Positions 37,017-46,502 of a stretch of 64,000 bases of DNA are shown here, one piece after another; position 1 is the stretch's first letter; each line of letters starts with the position of its first letter. A program made the translations under genes and the position numbers. The stretch comes from JAPPHY01 sp965247535 (GTDB lineage Bacteria; Chloroflexota; Dehalococcoidia; Lucifugimonadales; UBA2985), in assembly GCA_965247535.1 (NCBI GenBank), contig OZ252018.1, forward strand, positions 1,612,001-1,676,000. The letters are read 5' to 3'. Under the pieces are notes generated by a model that was given only the letters and a program-made list of their open reading frames with translations, was not told the origin of the DNA and ran no database searches.

Positions 37017-37190
37017 GGGCCAGATTCGAGCTCACCGATGCGCTTATGCCACCAGCCATCATCAGATTCTAGCAGACACCTGAATCCAATCGCTTTGGCC
37101 CCGAAGCTGACAGAGTTGAGTCAGCTGCTACAACTGCTGCTTTCCCCACGACCGTAGGAACGTGACGCCCTAGGACGTGGTCAGTGGGAA
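37017..37190 (+). mobile_element. Eroded IS3-type fragment
   Basis: Inverted partner of 16760-17090. Shared blocks: GGGCCAGATTCGAG, CTTATGCCACCAGCCATCA, AGCAGACACCTGAATCCAA, GCTGCTACAAC and GGAACGTGACGCC. The last two also match the transposase 3' region near 55200-55250. No open frame. It lies in the 480-base gene-free stretch between tRNA-Trp and the ABC-F gene; nothing else is recognised in that gap. Confidence 0.65.
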
Positions 37191-37282
37191 GTGAGAATGG
37201 ATACGATAAAGGAATTGCACACACGGAAGCGGTCCCGTCCATCGCAATACCAGGCCCGACAGACCACCTTTGTGCTGCTAGC

Positions 37283-39265
37283 CTAGTTGGCCTTTAGTTC
37301 CGCCAACTCGCTGCCGACGCTCTCCGATTCCAACGACAACCTCTCCCACTCCTCCCAGAGGGATCCGGTCTCCTCTTTGAGCACCCGATACTCCTCTCCT
37401 GCGGACGCGAATTGAGCCGGGCCGAGAGACTTGTCAGGCTGGGAGAACATAGCCTCCAATTCCGTTACGCGGGCCTCGCGGTCGGACAGGAGGACGTCTA
37501 TCTCCTCTATGCGGACCGTCAACCTGCGGGCCTCTTTGGCAAGCAACCGGCGCCGGCTCTCCTCGGCGCCAAGCGGCCGTCCGGAGCGTCCCCTGGGGCG
37601 TACGGCCCCCAAGGCTTCGCCTGTCGCTCCGTTGTGAGTCGGATTGGCGCGTCCGTTACTGGTCTCACTCTGCTTCCGGTACAGGTAGGAGTCGTAGTCG
37701 CCGAGGTAGACTGTGGGTTGGCCGGCGTCTATCTCGACGATTTTGTTGGCAACCTGCCGTATGAGAGTCCGGTCATGGGTAATCAGGCAAATGGTGCCGT
37801 GATAGTCCTCAAGCGCGTCCGCGAGTATCTCCCTGGAGGCGATGTCGAGATGGTTGGTCGGCTCATCCATGAGTAGCAGGTTGCTGGACTGGAGAAGCAG
37901 CTTCGCCAGGGCAACCCGCGCCTTCTCACCGCCTGACAGCACTGAAATTGGCTTACGAACGTCGTCGCCGCTGAACAGGAAGCCTCCCAGGGTTGTTCGA
38001 AGGTTCTGCTCCGACTCCCTTGGCGCTGCGTGCTGCAACTCCTCAATGATCGTGTTGGCTGGATTGAGGAGTTCGAGTACGTGCTGCGCGTAGTAGGCGG
38101 TCACCACGTTGTGGCCCGTCCTTCTCTCTCCCTCATCAATTGGAAGCACGCCTGCCAGCATCTTCAACATGGTGGTCTTGCCGGCTCCGTTCGGTCCGAC
38201 CAGGGCGACGCGGTCGCCACGCGAGAGCGCCAGGTTCATGCCGCGGTAGACCGCGTTATCGCCGTAGGACTTGCTGACGCCGGTCAACGAAATGACCTCG
38301 GAGCCACTGCGCGGCGGCTCCGGAAACGAATAGCGGACTCTCTTGGTCGCTCTTGGCAACTCGATCTTCTGAATCTTCTCAAGTTGCTTCAGGCGACTCT
38401 GCACCTGTGTGGCCTTCGTTGCCTTGGACCGGAAACGCTCCACAAAGCGCATCTGCCTCTGAATCTCGCGCTCCTGCCTGGCCGCGGCCGCCTGCTTGAC
38501 CTTCAGCAGCTGCTCGCGTGCGACAAGGTATTCGTCATAGCCACCCTTCATGAGGACAACGTCGTCTTCCTCGATGGCGAGAACCCTGGTTGCAACCTGA
38601 TTCAGGAAGGCGCGGTCGTGAGACGTGACGATTACGGCGCCTCGGAAGGAAGCAAGGTACTTCTCAAACCACAGGTTTGCATCGAGGTCTAGGTGGTTGG
38701 TTGGCTCGTCCAGTAGCAGAAGGGCGGGGCTCTTGAACAGCAACCTGGCAAGGCCGGCCCGCATGACCCAGCCGCCGCTGAACTCGTTCATTGGCCGGAG
38801 AAAGTCGCTCTGCTTGAATCCAAGTCCTGAGAGTATGGACTTGGCCTCGTGTTCCCTGTCCCCTCCACCCGCTGCCTCCAGCATCACATCGAGCCGGCCA
38901 AGGGACTGCAACTGAGCGGTCTGCCTTACTGGGTCACGCTCCGACGAAAGCGCCTCACGCGCGGCAGCAATCCTGTCCATGAGGGCAATCACGTCAGAGC
39001 CGGCGTCCAACACCTCCTGGAGGAGGGCCTTGCCGGTAAACGATGCAGGCTCCTGCCTGAGATAGCCTATAGAGAGGTTGCGCTGCCTGGACACACTCCC
39101 CGAGTCCGCAAGGACATCGCCTGCCAGAATGTCCATCAGCGTAGTCTTTCCGGAACCGTTCGAGCCTATCAACGCAATGCGGTCTCCGGCGGACACAGCC
39201 AGGTTGAGGCCACTGAACAGAGTCCTATCTGAGTAGGCTTTGCTGATTTCCGATGCAACTAGCAT
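37283..39265 (-). CDS. ABC-F family ATPase
   Basis: 660 residues with two soluble ABC domains and no membrane segment. Walker A motifs GSNGSGKTT and GPNGAGKTT, signatures FSGGW and LSGGEK, Walker B LLLLDEPTNHLD and LLLMDEPTNHLD. The domains are joined by the charged linker seen in ABC-F proteins (VKQAAAARQEREIQRQMRFVERF). The long C-terminal extension (about 545-660) is coiled-coil-like. ABC-F proteins act on the ribosome, in translation rescue or antibiotic protection; which one applies here cannot be told. Solitary, between the IS remnant and a DUF1697 gene. Confidence 0.92.
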   Translation of the reverse strand: MLVASEISKAYSDRTLFSGLNLAVSAGDRIALIGSNGSGKTTLMDILAGDVLADSGSVSRQRNLSIGYLRQEPASFTGKALLQEVLDAGSDVIALMDRIAAAREALSSERDPVRQTAQLQSLGRLDVMLEAAGGGDREHEAKSILSGLGFKQSDFLRPMNEFSGGWVMRAGLARLLFKSPALLLLDEPTNHLDLDANLWFEKYLASFRGAVIVTSHDRAFLNQVATRVLAIEEDDVVLMKGGYDEYLVAREQLLKVKQAAAARQEREIQRQMRFVERFRSKATKATQVQSRLKQLEKIQKIELPRATKRVRYSFPEPPRSGSEVISLTGVSKSYGDNAVYRGMNLALSRGDRVALVGPNGAGKTTMLKMLAGVLPIDEGERRTGHNVVTAYYAQHVLELLNPANTIIEELQHAAPRESEQNLRTTLGGFLFSGDDVRKPISVLSGGEKARVALAKLLLQSSNLLLMDEPTNHLDIASREILADALEDYHGTICLITHDRTLIRQVANKIVEIDAGQPTVYLGDYDSYLYRKQSETSNGRANPTHNGATGEALGAVRPRGRSGRPLGAEESRRRLLAKEARRLTVRIEEIDVLLSDREARVTELEAMFSQPDKSLGPAQFASAGEEYRVLKEETGSLWEEWERLSLESESVGSELAELKAN

Positions 39266-39460
39266 TCTTCTCCAGCCCGGTGACCGTTAGATCAGCCTGG
39301 CGCGGACGTAAAGGGCAACGTCAAGCGAGGACGCGCTCATAGCGCAACAAACGGACCACCCCGTCACTTGCAACATCATACCTGCCGCAGGAGCCGGTGT
39401 GAATAGTTTGAGTCATGGCAGGCCGTCCAAGTTCTGGCCTCGGGGCATTCTCCCCACCCG

Positions 39461-40036
39461 CTACGGCGCGTCGACCATCTCGAGCAGTGTAAGTACAGTC
39501 CGCCAGTTTCGCGTGGTGCTCACGGTCTGCAGTTGCGCTGCAAGGTACTCGTTGGTCAGCTTGCTGCGGGCTACGCCGTTGGGGTAGTGGAGATAGACGT
39601 TGCGCCCACGCACCGCAAAGGCGTCCGGTGGCGAGCGATCCGGGTCCAAACGAGTCACGGATTCGGCGCCGGGAGTGTCTTGCAGAAAAGCCACGTGCAG
39701 GAGCCGCGGGTCGCCGGAGGTATCGAATGGGTTAGAGTCCGCGACCTGCCGCAGTTCCTCCGGCGACCGCACGATGACGGCTGTCTCGATGTCAAACCGC
39801 CTGCGAATGGCCAGGGTCACAATCTCAGGCACTCGTTCGGCCAGGTCCTGCGCAGCTTCGAATACAACGTTGCCGCTCTGAATGTAGGTCTGCACTGCCG
39901 CGCAGCAGGCCTCAGCGAATATCTCCCTCAGGTCCGCCATTGGCAGCTTGTTCCGGCCACCGACATTGACTCCTCGAAGAAGGGCCACATACCGCTGATT
40001 GCCGGTTGTCGCAGGTGATTCACCCTTCCTGATCAT
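39461..40036 (-). CDS. DUF1697 family protein
   Basis: 191 residues from ATG 40036; the frame extends further upstream, but the extra sequence overlaps the next gene and does not look like the family. DUF1697 is recognised by YVALLRGVNVGGRNKLPMADLR near the start, TYIQSGNVVFEA, and the C-terminal NVYLHYPNGVARSKLTN and TTRNWRTVLTLLEM. Function unknown; the family is widespread and soluble. Ends downstream of the sugar-binding-fold gene on the same strand. Confidence 0.9.
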   Translation of the reverse strand: MIRKGESPATTGNQRYVALLRGVNVGGRNKLPMADLREIFAEACCAAVQTYIQSGNVVFEAAQDLAERVPEIVTLAIRRRFDIETAVIVRSPEELRQVADSNPFDTSGDPRLLHVAFLQDTPGAESVTRLDPDRSPPDAFAVRGRNVYLHYPNGVARSKLTNEYLAAQLQTVSTTRNWRTVLTLLEMVDAP

Positions 40037-40073
40037 GCTCTGTCCGTTATCTCTTGGACTCGGAGCGCACCTG

Positions 40074-40592
40074 CTATGCCCCGGCCCATTCGAATGCCAG
40101 AGTAGCGTAGCGCACGAAGATGCCGCCGCCGGGAGCCCCCAAGGGGCCGTTGACAGCCAGTAGTGCGATTGTGTGCTGCCCGCCTGGGACGGCGCTGCTA
40201 GTGACCAGGACCCTTTGGGGCACATTGAAACCCTGAACGGCTCCCCGTTCCCGGTTGCACTCCCCGTCCACCCAGATCTCGCCATAGTCATCTATGCAGG
40301 TCTCGAACTGCACGCGCACACCGCTGACAGGATGCCCATCCACCGTTTCCGGCAGAGTGACGTTGATGCGGTACCACACGAAACTGAACCCTTGGGACAC
40401 CCGCTGCATCAGGTCGGTGCACACCTCCCACTCGGAGTCATCGTAGTCCGCCAGTCTGGCCGGGCTGCCTTGCGACTGTTCCAGCAGACCTTCGTTGGGT
40501 TGGCCCGGCACGTACCCCCGGGCGAACTTCCATTGGCCGTTAACCGCGGCCTGTCCTGGTGCGCCTTCCAAGGAAAGAGTTGCTCTAGGCAT
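40074..40592 (-). CDS. Galactose-binding-like (jelly-roll) domain protein
   Basis: 172 residues, a single beta-sandwich resembling the N-terminal sugar-binding domain of family 2 glycosidases: GQWKFARGY, DDSEWEVC, FVWYRINVTLPE, VRVQFETCIDDYGEIWVDGE and HTIALLAVNGP. No catalytic domain and no signal peptide. It could bind carbohydrate or act as an accessory domain; the ligand is unknown. Ends 37 bases before the DUF1697 start. Confidence 0.7.
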   Translation of the reverse strand: MPRATLSLEGAPGQAAVNGQWKFARGYVPGQPNEGLLEQSQGSPARLADYDDSEWEVCTDLMQRVSQGFSFVWYRINVTLPETVDGHPVSGVRVQFETCIDDYGEIWVDGECNRERGAVQGFNVPQRVLVTSSAVPGGQHTIALLAVNGPLGAPGGGIFVRYATLAFEWAGA

Positions 40593-40829
40593 CCTGGTCT
40601 CCTTTCACCTGAGTTTCCGTTGCATTCTACAATACTTTCGGCAACCGGCACGGGACGAAGCCTGCAACAGACCAGGTAAGGGGAATTGGCCGGACTGGCC
40701 TCCGAGCGCTGCTGTGCGCCAAGCTCGAGTCAGAACAAACCAGACCATCGACTTTATCCCGAAGCGGTAAGGCAGTGGTCGCAGAGGGGCAGGTACACAC
40801 TCTTACGTTTACCATTGAGGCATTGCCCC

Positions 40830-42311
40830 CTACGGTGGCCCCTTGCGGCAGACCACGTCAAGCCACATCCTGGGATCGTCCCACCGCAGGCCGGTGTAGG
40901 CCGGTCCACGCGGCCCCGAAGCTGAGCCGGGGAGAAAGGCTGCGGCTCCCCAATGACCGCGAAAGTTCAGCCACTCGAAGTTGAGCTCGCAGTTGCCACC
41001 GCACTTCTCCGAGTGCTCGGGGTGGCCCCAGAGGCCGGTTTCCGTGTCAGGCTCCGGAATCAGCAAGACCTTGGCATCGTCCAGGACAACGCCCTCACTG
41101 CGCCGGGGCGCGAAGTCCGCAAACTTCAGAACCGGGCCACCTATGACCGGAGCGTCCACGGCCCCAATCTCCAGTCCGAACATCTCCCTGGTGGTCAGAT
41201 GGGCGCCGGCCTCGAAATAGAGGGCGTGGGACCCTGCCGCTACATATAGCACCGCATGGTTTTCCCTTGATTCGAGGTTGTTCCACGCCCGAACCTCGCC
41301 GCCTTCATGCTGCGCCACGGCCACTTCCATGGGCACGCCGTCTTTTGCCAGCACGCAGACCATCTCCCAATCGCCCTCATGCTCGCTGGCCCAATCGTCA
41401 TAGTAGTAGTTGAGCCAATACTGGATGACGACGATTTCGTCTTCATCCGGGTCCAGCACTCTGGCGTAGTAGACTCGGGGATAATCGCGTTGCGAGAGGA
41501 TACGGGAGTAGGCCGCCCAGTGACCCTCGCGGTCCGACCGGTTGATCGCGCGATTCTCACCAGGGTATCTGTAGAACAGCTCGCTTTCGTGGGTGTATTG
41601 GTCAGCAGGCTTCGACCCTCTTACTATCGATTCCCTCAATAGACGCGACGCTCGCCTTCCAAGGAGTTTTCTGATCGCGAATCTCAACAATCTGTACGGC
41701 AGGAGTAGAGTCGCCCGCAACTTGAGGAGTACCCACAGGTAGACAGTGATTGCTCCCGGCACCGCGAATGAGATGAAGACCAGCACATCGACGGTGCCCC
41801 GGATCGCGAACCACATCACAGCTAGAGCGAGACCCATTACGGAGTGGTTGACGAGGTGCCAGGAGTTGGTCGGCGCGTGAATCGGTGAGCGCAGCGTCAT
41901 CAGGAACAGGATGGCGGTGAATACGAACGCCCCCAGCTCTATAGGCACCCTCGCCTCTTGGGGCAATCCTTGTGCCAGACCGATGACTAGCAACGCCAGC
42001 GCCACCAACACGACCAGCGGCCAGAAGAACACGTGCGCAAGATCACGGTACGCCCTCGCGAAAGCGACCGTGGTGAAAGGGAGAGGAGGCCGTGGCTGAT
42101 ACGCCTCCGCGTTATCCAGAATTGAGCGGACGTCCCTGGGGTGAAAGTCCCGGCGTATATGAGCGCCTGAAACCCGCCGGGAAGAACTGGTGTCCGGACG
42201 ATGAACGTGCTGGTCCCGCAGCCCGCTATCGGGGTTGGAGTACGCTGGTATCTCGGGCCACAACACCAGAACCGGCGCGAGACTCCTGGCCAATTCCTCT
42301 CTTTCGTGCAT
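40830..42311 (-). CDS. Membrane protein with Vps62-like domain
   Basis: 493 residues from ATG 42311 (a TTG 13 codons upstream is possible). The N-terminus LARSLAPVLVLWPEIPAY is typical of the start of Vps62/DUF946-like domains. A membrane block with about four helices follows (HVFFWPLVVLVALALLVIGL, ELGAFVFTAILFLMTL, VMGLALAVMWFAI, VLVFISFAVPGAITVYLWVLL). The C-terminal half has the core motif QYWLNYYYDDWASEHEGDWEMV, plus VAQHEGGE, HAVLYVAAGSHALYF and WGHPEHSEKCGGNCE. The domain appears split by the membrane insertion. Function unknown. Confidence 0.72.
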   Translation of the reverse strand: MHEREELARSLAPVLVLWPEIPAYSNPDSGLRDQHVHRPDTSSSRRVSGAHIRRDFHPRDVRSILDNAEAYQPRPPLPFTTVAFARAYRDLAHVFFWPLVVLVALALLVIGLAQGLPQEARVPIELGAFVFTAILFLMTLRSPIHAPTNSWHLVNHSVMGLALAVMWFAIRGTVDVLVFISFAVPGAITVYLWVLLKLRATLLLPYRLLRFAIRKLLGRRASRLLRESIVRGSKPADQYTHESELFYRYPGENRAINRSDREGHWAAYSRILSQRDYPRVYYARVLDPDEDEIVVIQYWLNYYYDDWASEHEGDWEMVCVLAKDGVPMEVAVAQHEGGEVRAWNNLESRENHAVLYVAAGSHALYFEAGAHLTTREMFGLEIGAVDAPVIGGPVLKFADFAPRRSEGVVLDDAKVLLIPEPDTETGLWGHPEHSEKCGGNCELNFEWLNFRGHWGAAAFLPGSASGPRGPAYTGLRWDDPRMWLDVVCRKGPP

Positions 42312-42790
42312 ATTCAAATTCAATGTTCCTTCAATTGCAACGAAGCGCAATCACCAGTTGAGCTAGGCGGGGAGCTGCTCATTCCGTCCCTTGGGCCGAA
42401 CGGCACTGACCACGACTCGAACCCAGGGCCGGTTGGCTACGCGTCACCTCTCGGCCTTGTGGCTGGGGTCGCTGCGCACGCCGCTCACATTCGCTTGCTG
42501 AGTCATGGCCGGCAGACGCCCCTGCGACGCATCGCTTCCAAGAGTTGCCCCCAGGTTCCTCGCGAAACGGGGCATCTCGGTTGGCTCCAACACCTCATCT
42601 TATTCCATAGAGCGCCATCAACTCAAGGGTTCTCAGAACAGCCCACTCAGGCTCACGACGCCCGTATGGCAGACAGCACCGTCAATGAGGCAATGAGATT
42701 GACGGGTGCTCTACTGCTATGTGACACTAGAAATGTACCAACGAATTTCGCAACGTCCTCCGGGCGTTGAGGACACGTATACGGAGTCTC
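42312..42790. other. Intergenic region with no recognised gene
   Basis: About 480 bases between divergent genes. Frames on both strands give low-quality peptides. A GACTCGAACCC segment near 42414 looks like a tRNA T-arm, but no cloverleaf forms around it. Confidence 0.4.
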
Positions 42791-44548
42791 ATGAGACACT
42801 CACTTTGTCAACGGGCATTGGCCGGATTGGTTGGCCTACTGGCCCTCGCTCTCGTAACAGCGTGCGACAATCAGACGCAAGCCACTCCTACTGAGTCGCC
42901 AACCAGCACACCCGCCCCGACAAGCACGCCTACTCCTACACCGGTCCCGCCCACAGCCACGCCCATGCCTACCACTGTGCCCGCCACCGCTTCTGACCGG
43001 GAGCCGGCAGCTGCTCCTGCAATCGAACTCAGCCCGGACACGCGCTGGGGAAACGTGATTGACGCCCTGAGAGAGCTGGAGGAGGAGTGCATCAGCACCG
43101 AACTGGGCGACGAGCTGCTGACGTCCGTGAGAGAAATGCGTGTGATGTCAGAAGGAGATACGGAGCCGTGGGTGGTTTCGATCTTCGGCTGTCTATCACA
43201 GAAGACGGCCTCCGCGCTCTACCTGGCAGCCAATGTTGCGCAGCTGCCGCCGCTGCCCCAAGAGGCTGAAGCCTGTCTACAAGGTCTGCTGGTGGACGTG
43301 GATATAACGGCCCTCGTCGCTTCGAATCAGGCGGCCGCGCAATTCGGTTTTGAAATGCTGACCTGTCTTCCGGAAGATATGGTGGCCGACTTGCTGGGAG
43401 GGGGTGTCCCAGGAATTCCTACGGAACCTCCACCAGCGGATGATGCGTCGGTCTGGAGCTTCCAGACGGGTGGCTGGGTTGTCAACGCGCCCACTGCGGC
43501 CAACGGCGTGGTGTACGCCGGCTCCGACGACAACTTCGTGTATGCACTGGACGCCGCGAGCGGTCAGATGCTCTGGAGCTTTGAGACCGGCGATGCTATA
43601 AGGTCTACCCCAACCGTGGCCGGCGGAGCGGTGTACGTGGGATCCAACGACAATCACGTTTACGCTCTGGATGCAATTACCGGAGAGATGCTGTGGAAGC
43701 ACGACACCGGCAAGGCGGTGCAGTACTCACCCGTAGTCAATGATGGAGTGGCCTACATCGGCGCGCGGGGGGATGTGGACTACAGCGTCCACGCTCTCGA
43801 TGCAACGACCGGGGAGCAGGTGTGGGCTCCCGGAGTGCCGTACCCCTACGGCGCAGAGTTCGCCGTCACAGTCGCGAACGGCAAGCTCTACGCTCCGGGC
43901 GAGTCCGGCGAGTTCTACGCCATGGACGCGTCAACGGGGGATGTACTCTGGAGCGTTAGCGTTGGATTAGGGGCGGAGTCTCCGCCCGCGGTCTTGGACG
44001 GAGTGGTGTACCTGACGGCTGTCAACACGGCGTATGCGCTGGACGAGGCGACCGGCGAGGAGATCTGGAGCTACGGAACAGAGATGTACCCTGCCGTAGA
44101 CCACCCTGCCGTTGTCATTGACGGAGTCTACTATTTTGCGCCTGACACCAACCTCTACGCCCTGGACGTCACAACGGGACACATGAACTGGCGATACGTG
44201 GCGGACGACCTTATCACGGACGCGCCGGTAGCCGCCGAAGGCATGGTTTTCGTGAGGTCTGAGTCCGGCGTGCTCCACGCCGTGGACGCCCGCACCGGCA
44301 GTCTCGCATGGAGTTGGGAGAACACGGACTCGGCGTTGCGGTCGCCAACGGTGCTCGATGGCCTCCTGATGGCAGAGTCCACTGACGGAAACCTCAGGGT
44401 GCTGGTCGCTGCAACCGGCGAAGAGGTCTGGTCGTTCTACAGGGGCTACTTCGATGGCGTCCCTTCCTACACCGTTGCCGACGGCGTGCTGTACGTGGGC
44501 TCTCTGGACGGCAGTGTGTATGCTTTCGCCGTCCCGCAAGTAGGATAG
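42791..44548 (+). CDS. Lipoprotein with PQQ-like beta-propeller repeats
   Basis: 585 residues from ATG 42791. Signal peptide ending in a lipobox (ALVTAC, Cys about 26), then a Thr/Pro-rich spacer (about 30-75), a helical region with five Cys (75-220) and a C-terminal beta-propeller (about 225-585). The propeller consists of repeats of the type VYVGSNDNHVYALDAITGEMLWKHDTG, the PQQ/BamB-like unit. It is exported and membrane-anchored; PQQ binding itself is not implied. It could be a scaffold or an outer-surface protein. Similar spacers occur in the other lipoproteins of this window. Confidence 0.9.
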   Translation: MRHSLCQRALAGLVGLLALALVTACDNQTQATPTESPTSTPAPTSTPTPTPVPPTATPMPTTVPATASDREPAAAPAIELSPDTRWGNVIDALRELEEECISTELGDELLTSVREMRVMSEGDTEPWVVSIFGCLSQKTASALYLAANVAQLPPLPQEAEACLQGLLVDVDITALVASNQAAAQFGFEMLTCLPEDMVADLLGGGVPGIPTEPPPADDASVWSFQTGGWVVNAPTAANGVVYAGSDDNFVYALDAASGQMLWSFETGDAIRSTPTVAGGAVYVGSNDNHVYALDAITGEMLWKHDTGKAVQYSPVVNDGVAYIGARGDVDYSVHALDATTGEQVWAPGVPYPYGAEFAVTVANGKLYAPGESGEFYAMDASTGDVLWSVSVGLGAESPPAVLDGVVYLTAVNTAYALDEATGEEIWSYGTEMYPAVDHPAVVIDGVYYFAPDTNLYALDVTTGHMNWRYVADDLITDAPVAAEGMVFVRSESGVLHAVDARTGSLAWSWENTDSALRSPTVLDGLLMAESTDGNLRVLVAATGEEVWSFYRGYFDGVPSYTVADGVLYVGSLDGSVYAFAVPQVG

Positions 44549-44675
44549 CCCTTCTCTACGGCGGCCGGTCGAGGGCCCGCGGGAGTCTGTCGCGGCCAAG
44601 TCGCGGTGTACATTGCGGGCGGATGTGAGTAGAATCGATCTACATGACCCATTCTGAGCTCATAGGGAGGCCCTG

Positions 44676-45173
44676 ATGACTGCTACGGATGATGTCCTCA
44701 AGAATAACGCCCAATACGCCGAGAGTTTTGACAAGGCCGACCTGCCGCTGCCGCCGGCGCTCAACATGGCGGTTGTGGCATGCATGGACGCGCGCCTCGA
44801 CACCCACAAGCTGCTGGGGATTCAGGAAGGCGACGCGCACGTCATACGCAACGCCGGCGGAGTGATCACCGACGACGTGATCCGCTCTCTGGTTATCTCT
44901 CAGCGCCTGCTGGGCACAACCGAGGTGGTGCTGATACACCACACCGATTGCGGGATGCTGACCTTTCGAGACGACGACGTGAAGGATGCAATCCAGGCCG
45001 ACACCGGCCTCCGGCCCTCCTTTGCAATGGAGGCATTCGGTAGTCTGGAGGGGGACGTGCGCCAGTCCATTGCTCGCATCAAGGCCAGTCCCTTTGTCCC
45101 AGCCAAAGACCGGATTCGCGGCTTCGTGTACGACTGTGCCTCCGGGCGTCTCAACGAGGTCTCCCCGGCCTGA
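44676..45173 (+). CDS. Beta-class carbonic anhydrase
   Basis: 165 residues; interconverts CO2 and bicarbonate. Zinc ligands are seen in ACMDARLD (Cys plus the Asp/Arg dyad) and HHTDCGM (His and Cys). RNAGG follows the first motif as in the family. A small beta-CA of the plant/Mycobacterium-like short type. GGAGG precedes ATG 44676. Cytoplasmic, no signal peptide. It stands alone at the start of the accessory zone. Confidence 0.93.
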   Translation: MTATDDVLKNNAQYAESFDKADLPLPPALNMAVVACMDARLDTHKLLGIQEGDAHVIRNAGGVITDDVIRSLVISQRLLGTTEVVLIHHTDCGMLTFRDDDVKDAIQADTGLRPSFAMEAFGSLEGDVRQSIARIKASPFVPAKDRIRGFVYDCASGRLNEVSPA

Positions 45174-45295
45174 CGCCACCCGCGCCTCAGCCGGCTAGGA
45201 CCGGATAGTTGTCGAACGCCAGCGAGAGAGGCGAGAGTATCTGGTGTCCATGCTCGCGTACTCTACCAGCCAGTGATACTTCATACGGGGTGAGG

Positions 45296-45400
45296 TCAGG
45301 CGACCCCCATTTTCCGACACACCTCCAGGACCGGCGTGCCACCCTCAGCCTGCTTAAGGGCAATGGCTATCTGCTCCGATGTGTACCGGGAACTCTTCAT
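45296..45400 (-). pseudogene. Truncated IS3-type orfA fragment
   Basis: A 34-codon frame starting ATG 45400: MKSSRYTSEQIAIALKQAEG continuing to VCRKMGV. This is the N-terminal helix-turn-helix of IS3-family OrfA (IS407-like group), ending in TGA before the HTH is complete. It is a different subgroup from the element at 55-56.6 kb. No orfB is left. GGAGG upstream of the ATG is intact. Confidence 0.75.
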
Positions 45401-45469
45401 GGAATGATCCTCCCCTCACATGTGTAATCATCCCACAAAACTAACACTCCAGTTGGACCAGCTTTCGGG

Positions 45470-46447
45470 GTGAAGACCACAACGCTGCCCGGAGAGCCAG
45501 CTGAGCTGCACGTCATGAACAATTGCCACATCATAGGTGAGGCATTCTTGAAAAGGATTGCTCAAGAAAGCCACATTTACAAATTGCTGCATGATCCCAC
45601 GGTTGTAGGTAATTCTGCACTGAAAGAAATCAAGGCTGGTAATGTGACTAGATTGCCATGGGATATGACTAAGGTTGTCCCCATCAAGAAACGGGGCACG
45701 AGCATTGACCAATGCACCTGGAGATTCGCTTGCAGCTACCACGACAACCTGGTTTTCAAGGACATCGATAGACCAGACACGGACATCAATTCCCGAACCG
45801 CGCAGTTCCTGCTTGCGTTTGGGGCCATTGCCGCTGCTACTTCGTGGGCGGAAAGCTACTTGCACTTTACAGATAAGGTCTTCCTGAGGCGAGCCAGAAC
45901 GAAAAAGATGCTTAGGAACAATCCGGAGGAGCAATCTGCAATCCCACAGCTCAAGCAGCATGTTGGTCTCCTAGCGATCGGGGTGAGCAAACTGGCAGAG
46001 GAACTTAGTAGATGGCAGGACCTCTACAGTGCCCACTCAAGGGGAAATGTCCCGATAATGAGTTGCCGACGTATGGCAAGACCTACCATCAGATCTGCTG
46101 GAGCCGGGGTACCCGCTTGGAGCGGACGAAGCGCATTGGTGGCGACGATTCTGCCTAGCCAACAGAATGTGGGGGCGGACGGGCGTTGCGATATAGTCGT
46201 GACCTGTGTCAGGCCGAAGTTTTGGCTGTCAAGACTATACCTGCGCTGGAGAATCAATGAAACGGCAAGAAGGATGGAGAGGTTGCTAGGCGGCGACCCC
46301 GTGACTAACATACCAACCTTAGCGACGGAATTGGCATTCTTCTACGTCGCCCCGGATGATTTCGACGACGATTCAATCATAGATAAACAGCAAAGACGGG
46401 CGATTCACGCGAGAGTGACTAGAGAAGGGCTGTCGCCCCTTCGTTAG
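45470..46447 (+). CDS. Hypothetical protein, possible HNH-like nuclease N-terminus
   Basis: 325 residues from GTG 45470; no better start is in frame. The N-terminal 100 residues have NNCHIIGEAFLKRIA (Cys19-His20) and FACSYHDNLVFKDID (Cys88, His91, Asp92), an arrangement like HNH/zinc-finger nucleases in which a C-H strand precedes a CxxH-D segment. The rest is helical and unassigned, with WSGRSALVATILPS and RPKFWLSRLYLRWRINETARRME. Composition is clearly AT-richer than core genes. The flanking genes are an IS fragment and a large membrane protein. HNH identity is tentative. Confidence 0.55.
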   Translation: MKTTTLPGEPAELHVMNNCHIIGEAFLKRIAQESHIYKLLHDPTVVGNSALKEIKAGNVTRLPWDMTKVVPIKKRGTSIDQCTWRFACSYHDNLVFKDIDRPDTDINSRTAQFLLAFGAIAAATSWAESYLHFTDKVFLRRARTKKMLRNNPEEQSAIPQLKQHVGLLAIGVSKLAEELSRWQDLYSAHSRGNVPIMSCRRMARPTIRSAGAGVPAWSGRSALVATILPSQQNVGADGRCDIVVTCVRPKFWLSRLYLRWRINETARRMERLLGGDPVTNIPTLATELAFFYVAPDDFDDDSIIDKQQRRAIHARVTREGLSPLR

Positions 46448-46502
46448 CAGCCTACAGATTGTCGTTGTTCAGAGTCGCCTGGCTTGGGCCCCAAGCAACT
46501 TT

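Noticed and set aside
40600..40660. Possible further IS terminus (CGGCAACCGGCA near 40635)
   Set aside because: Only about 12 bases match the element end, with no transposase homology nearby.
42405..42435. tRNA-like GACTCGAACCC near 42414
   Set aside because: No acceptor or anticodon arm can be folded around it.
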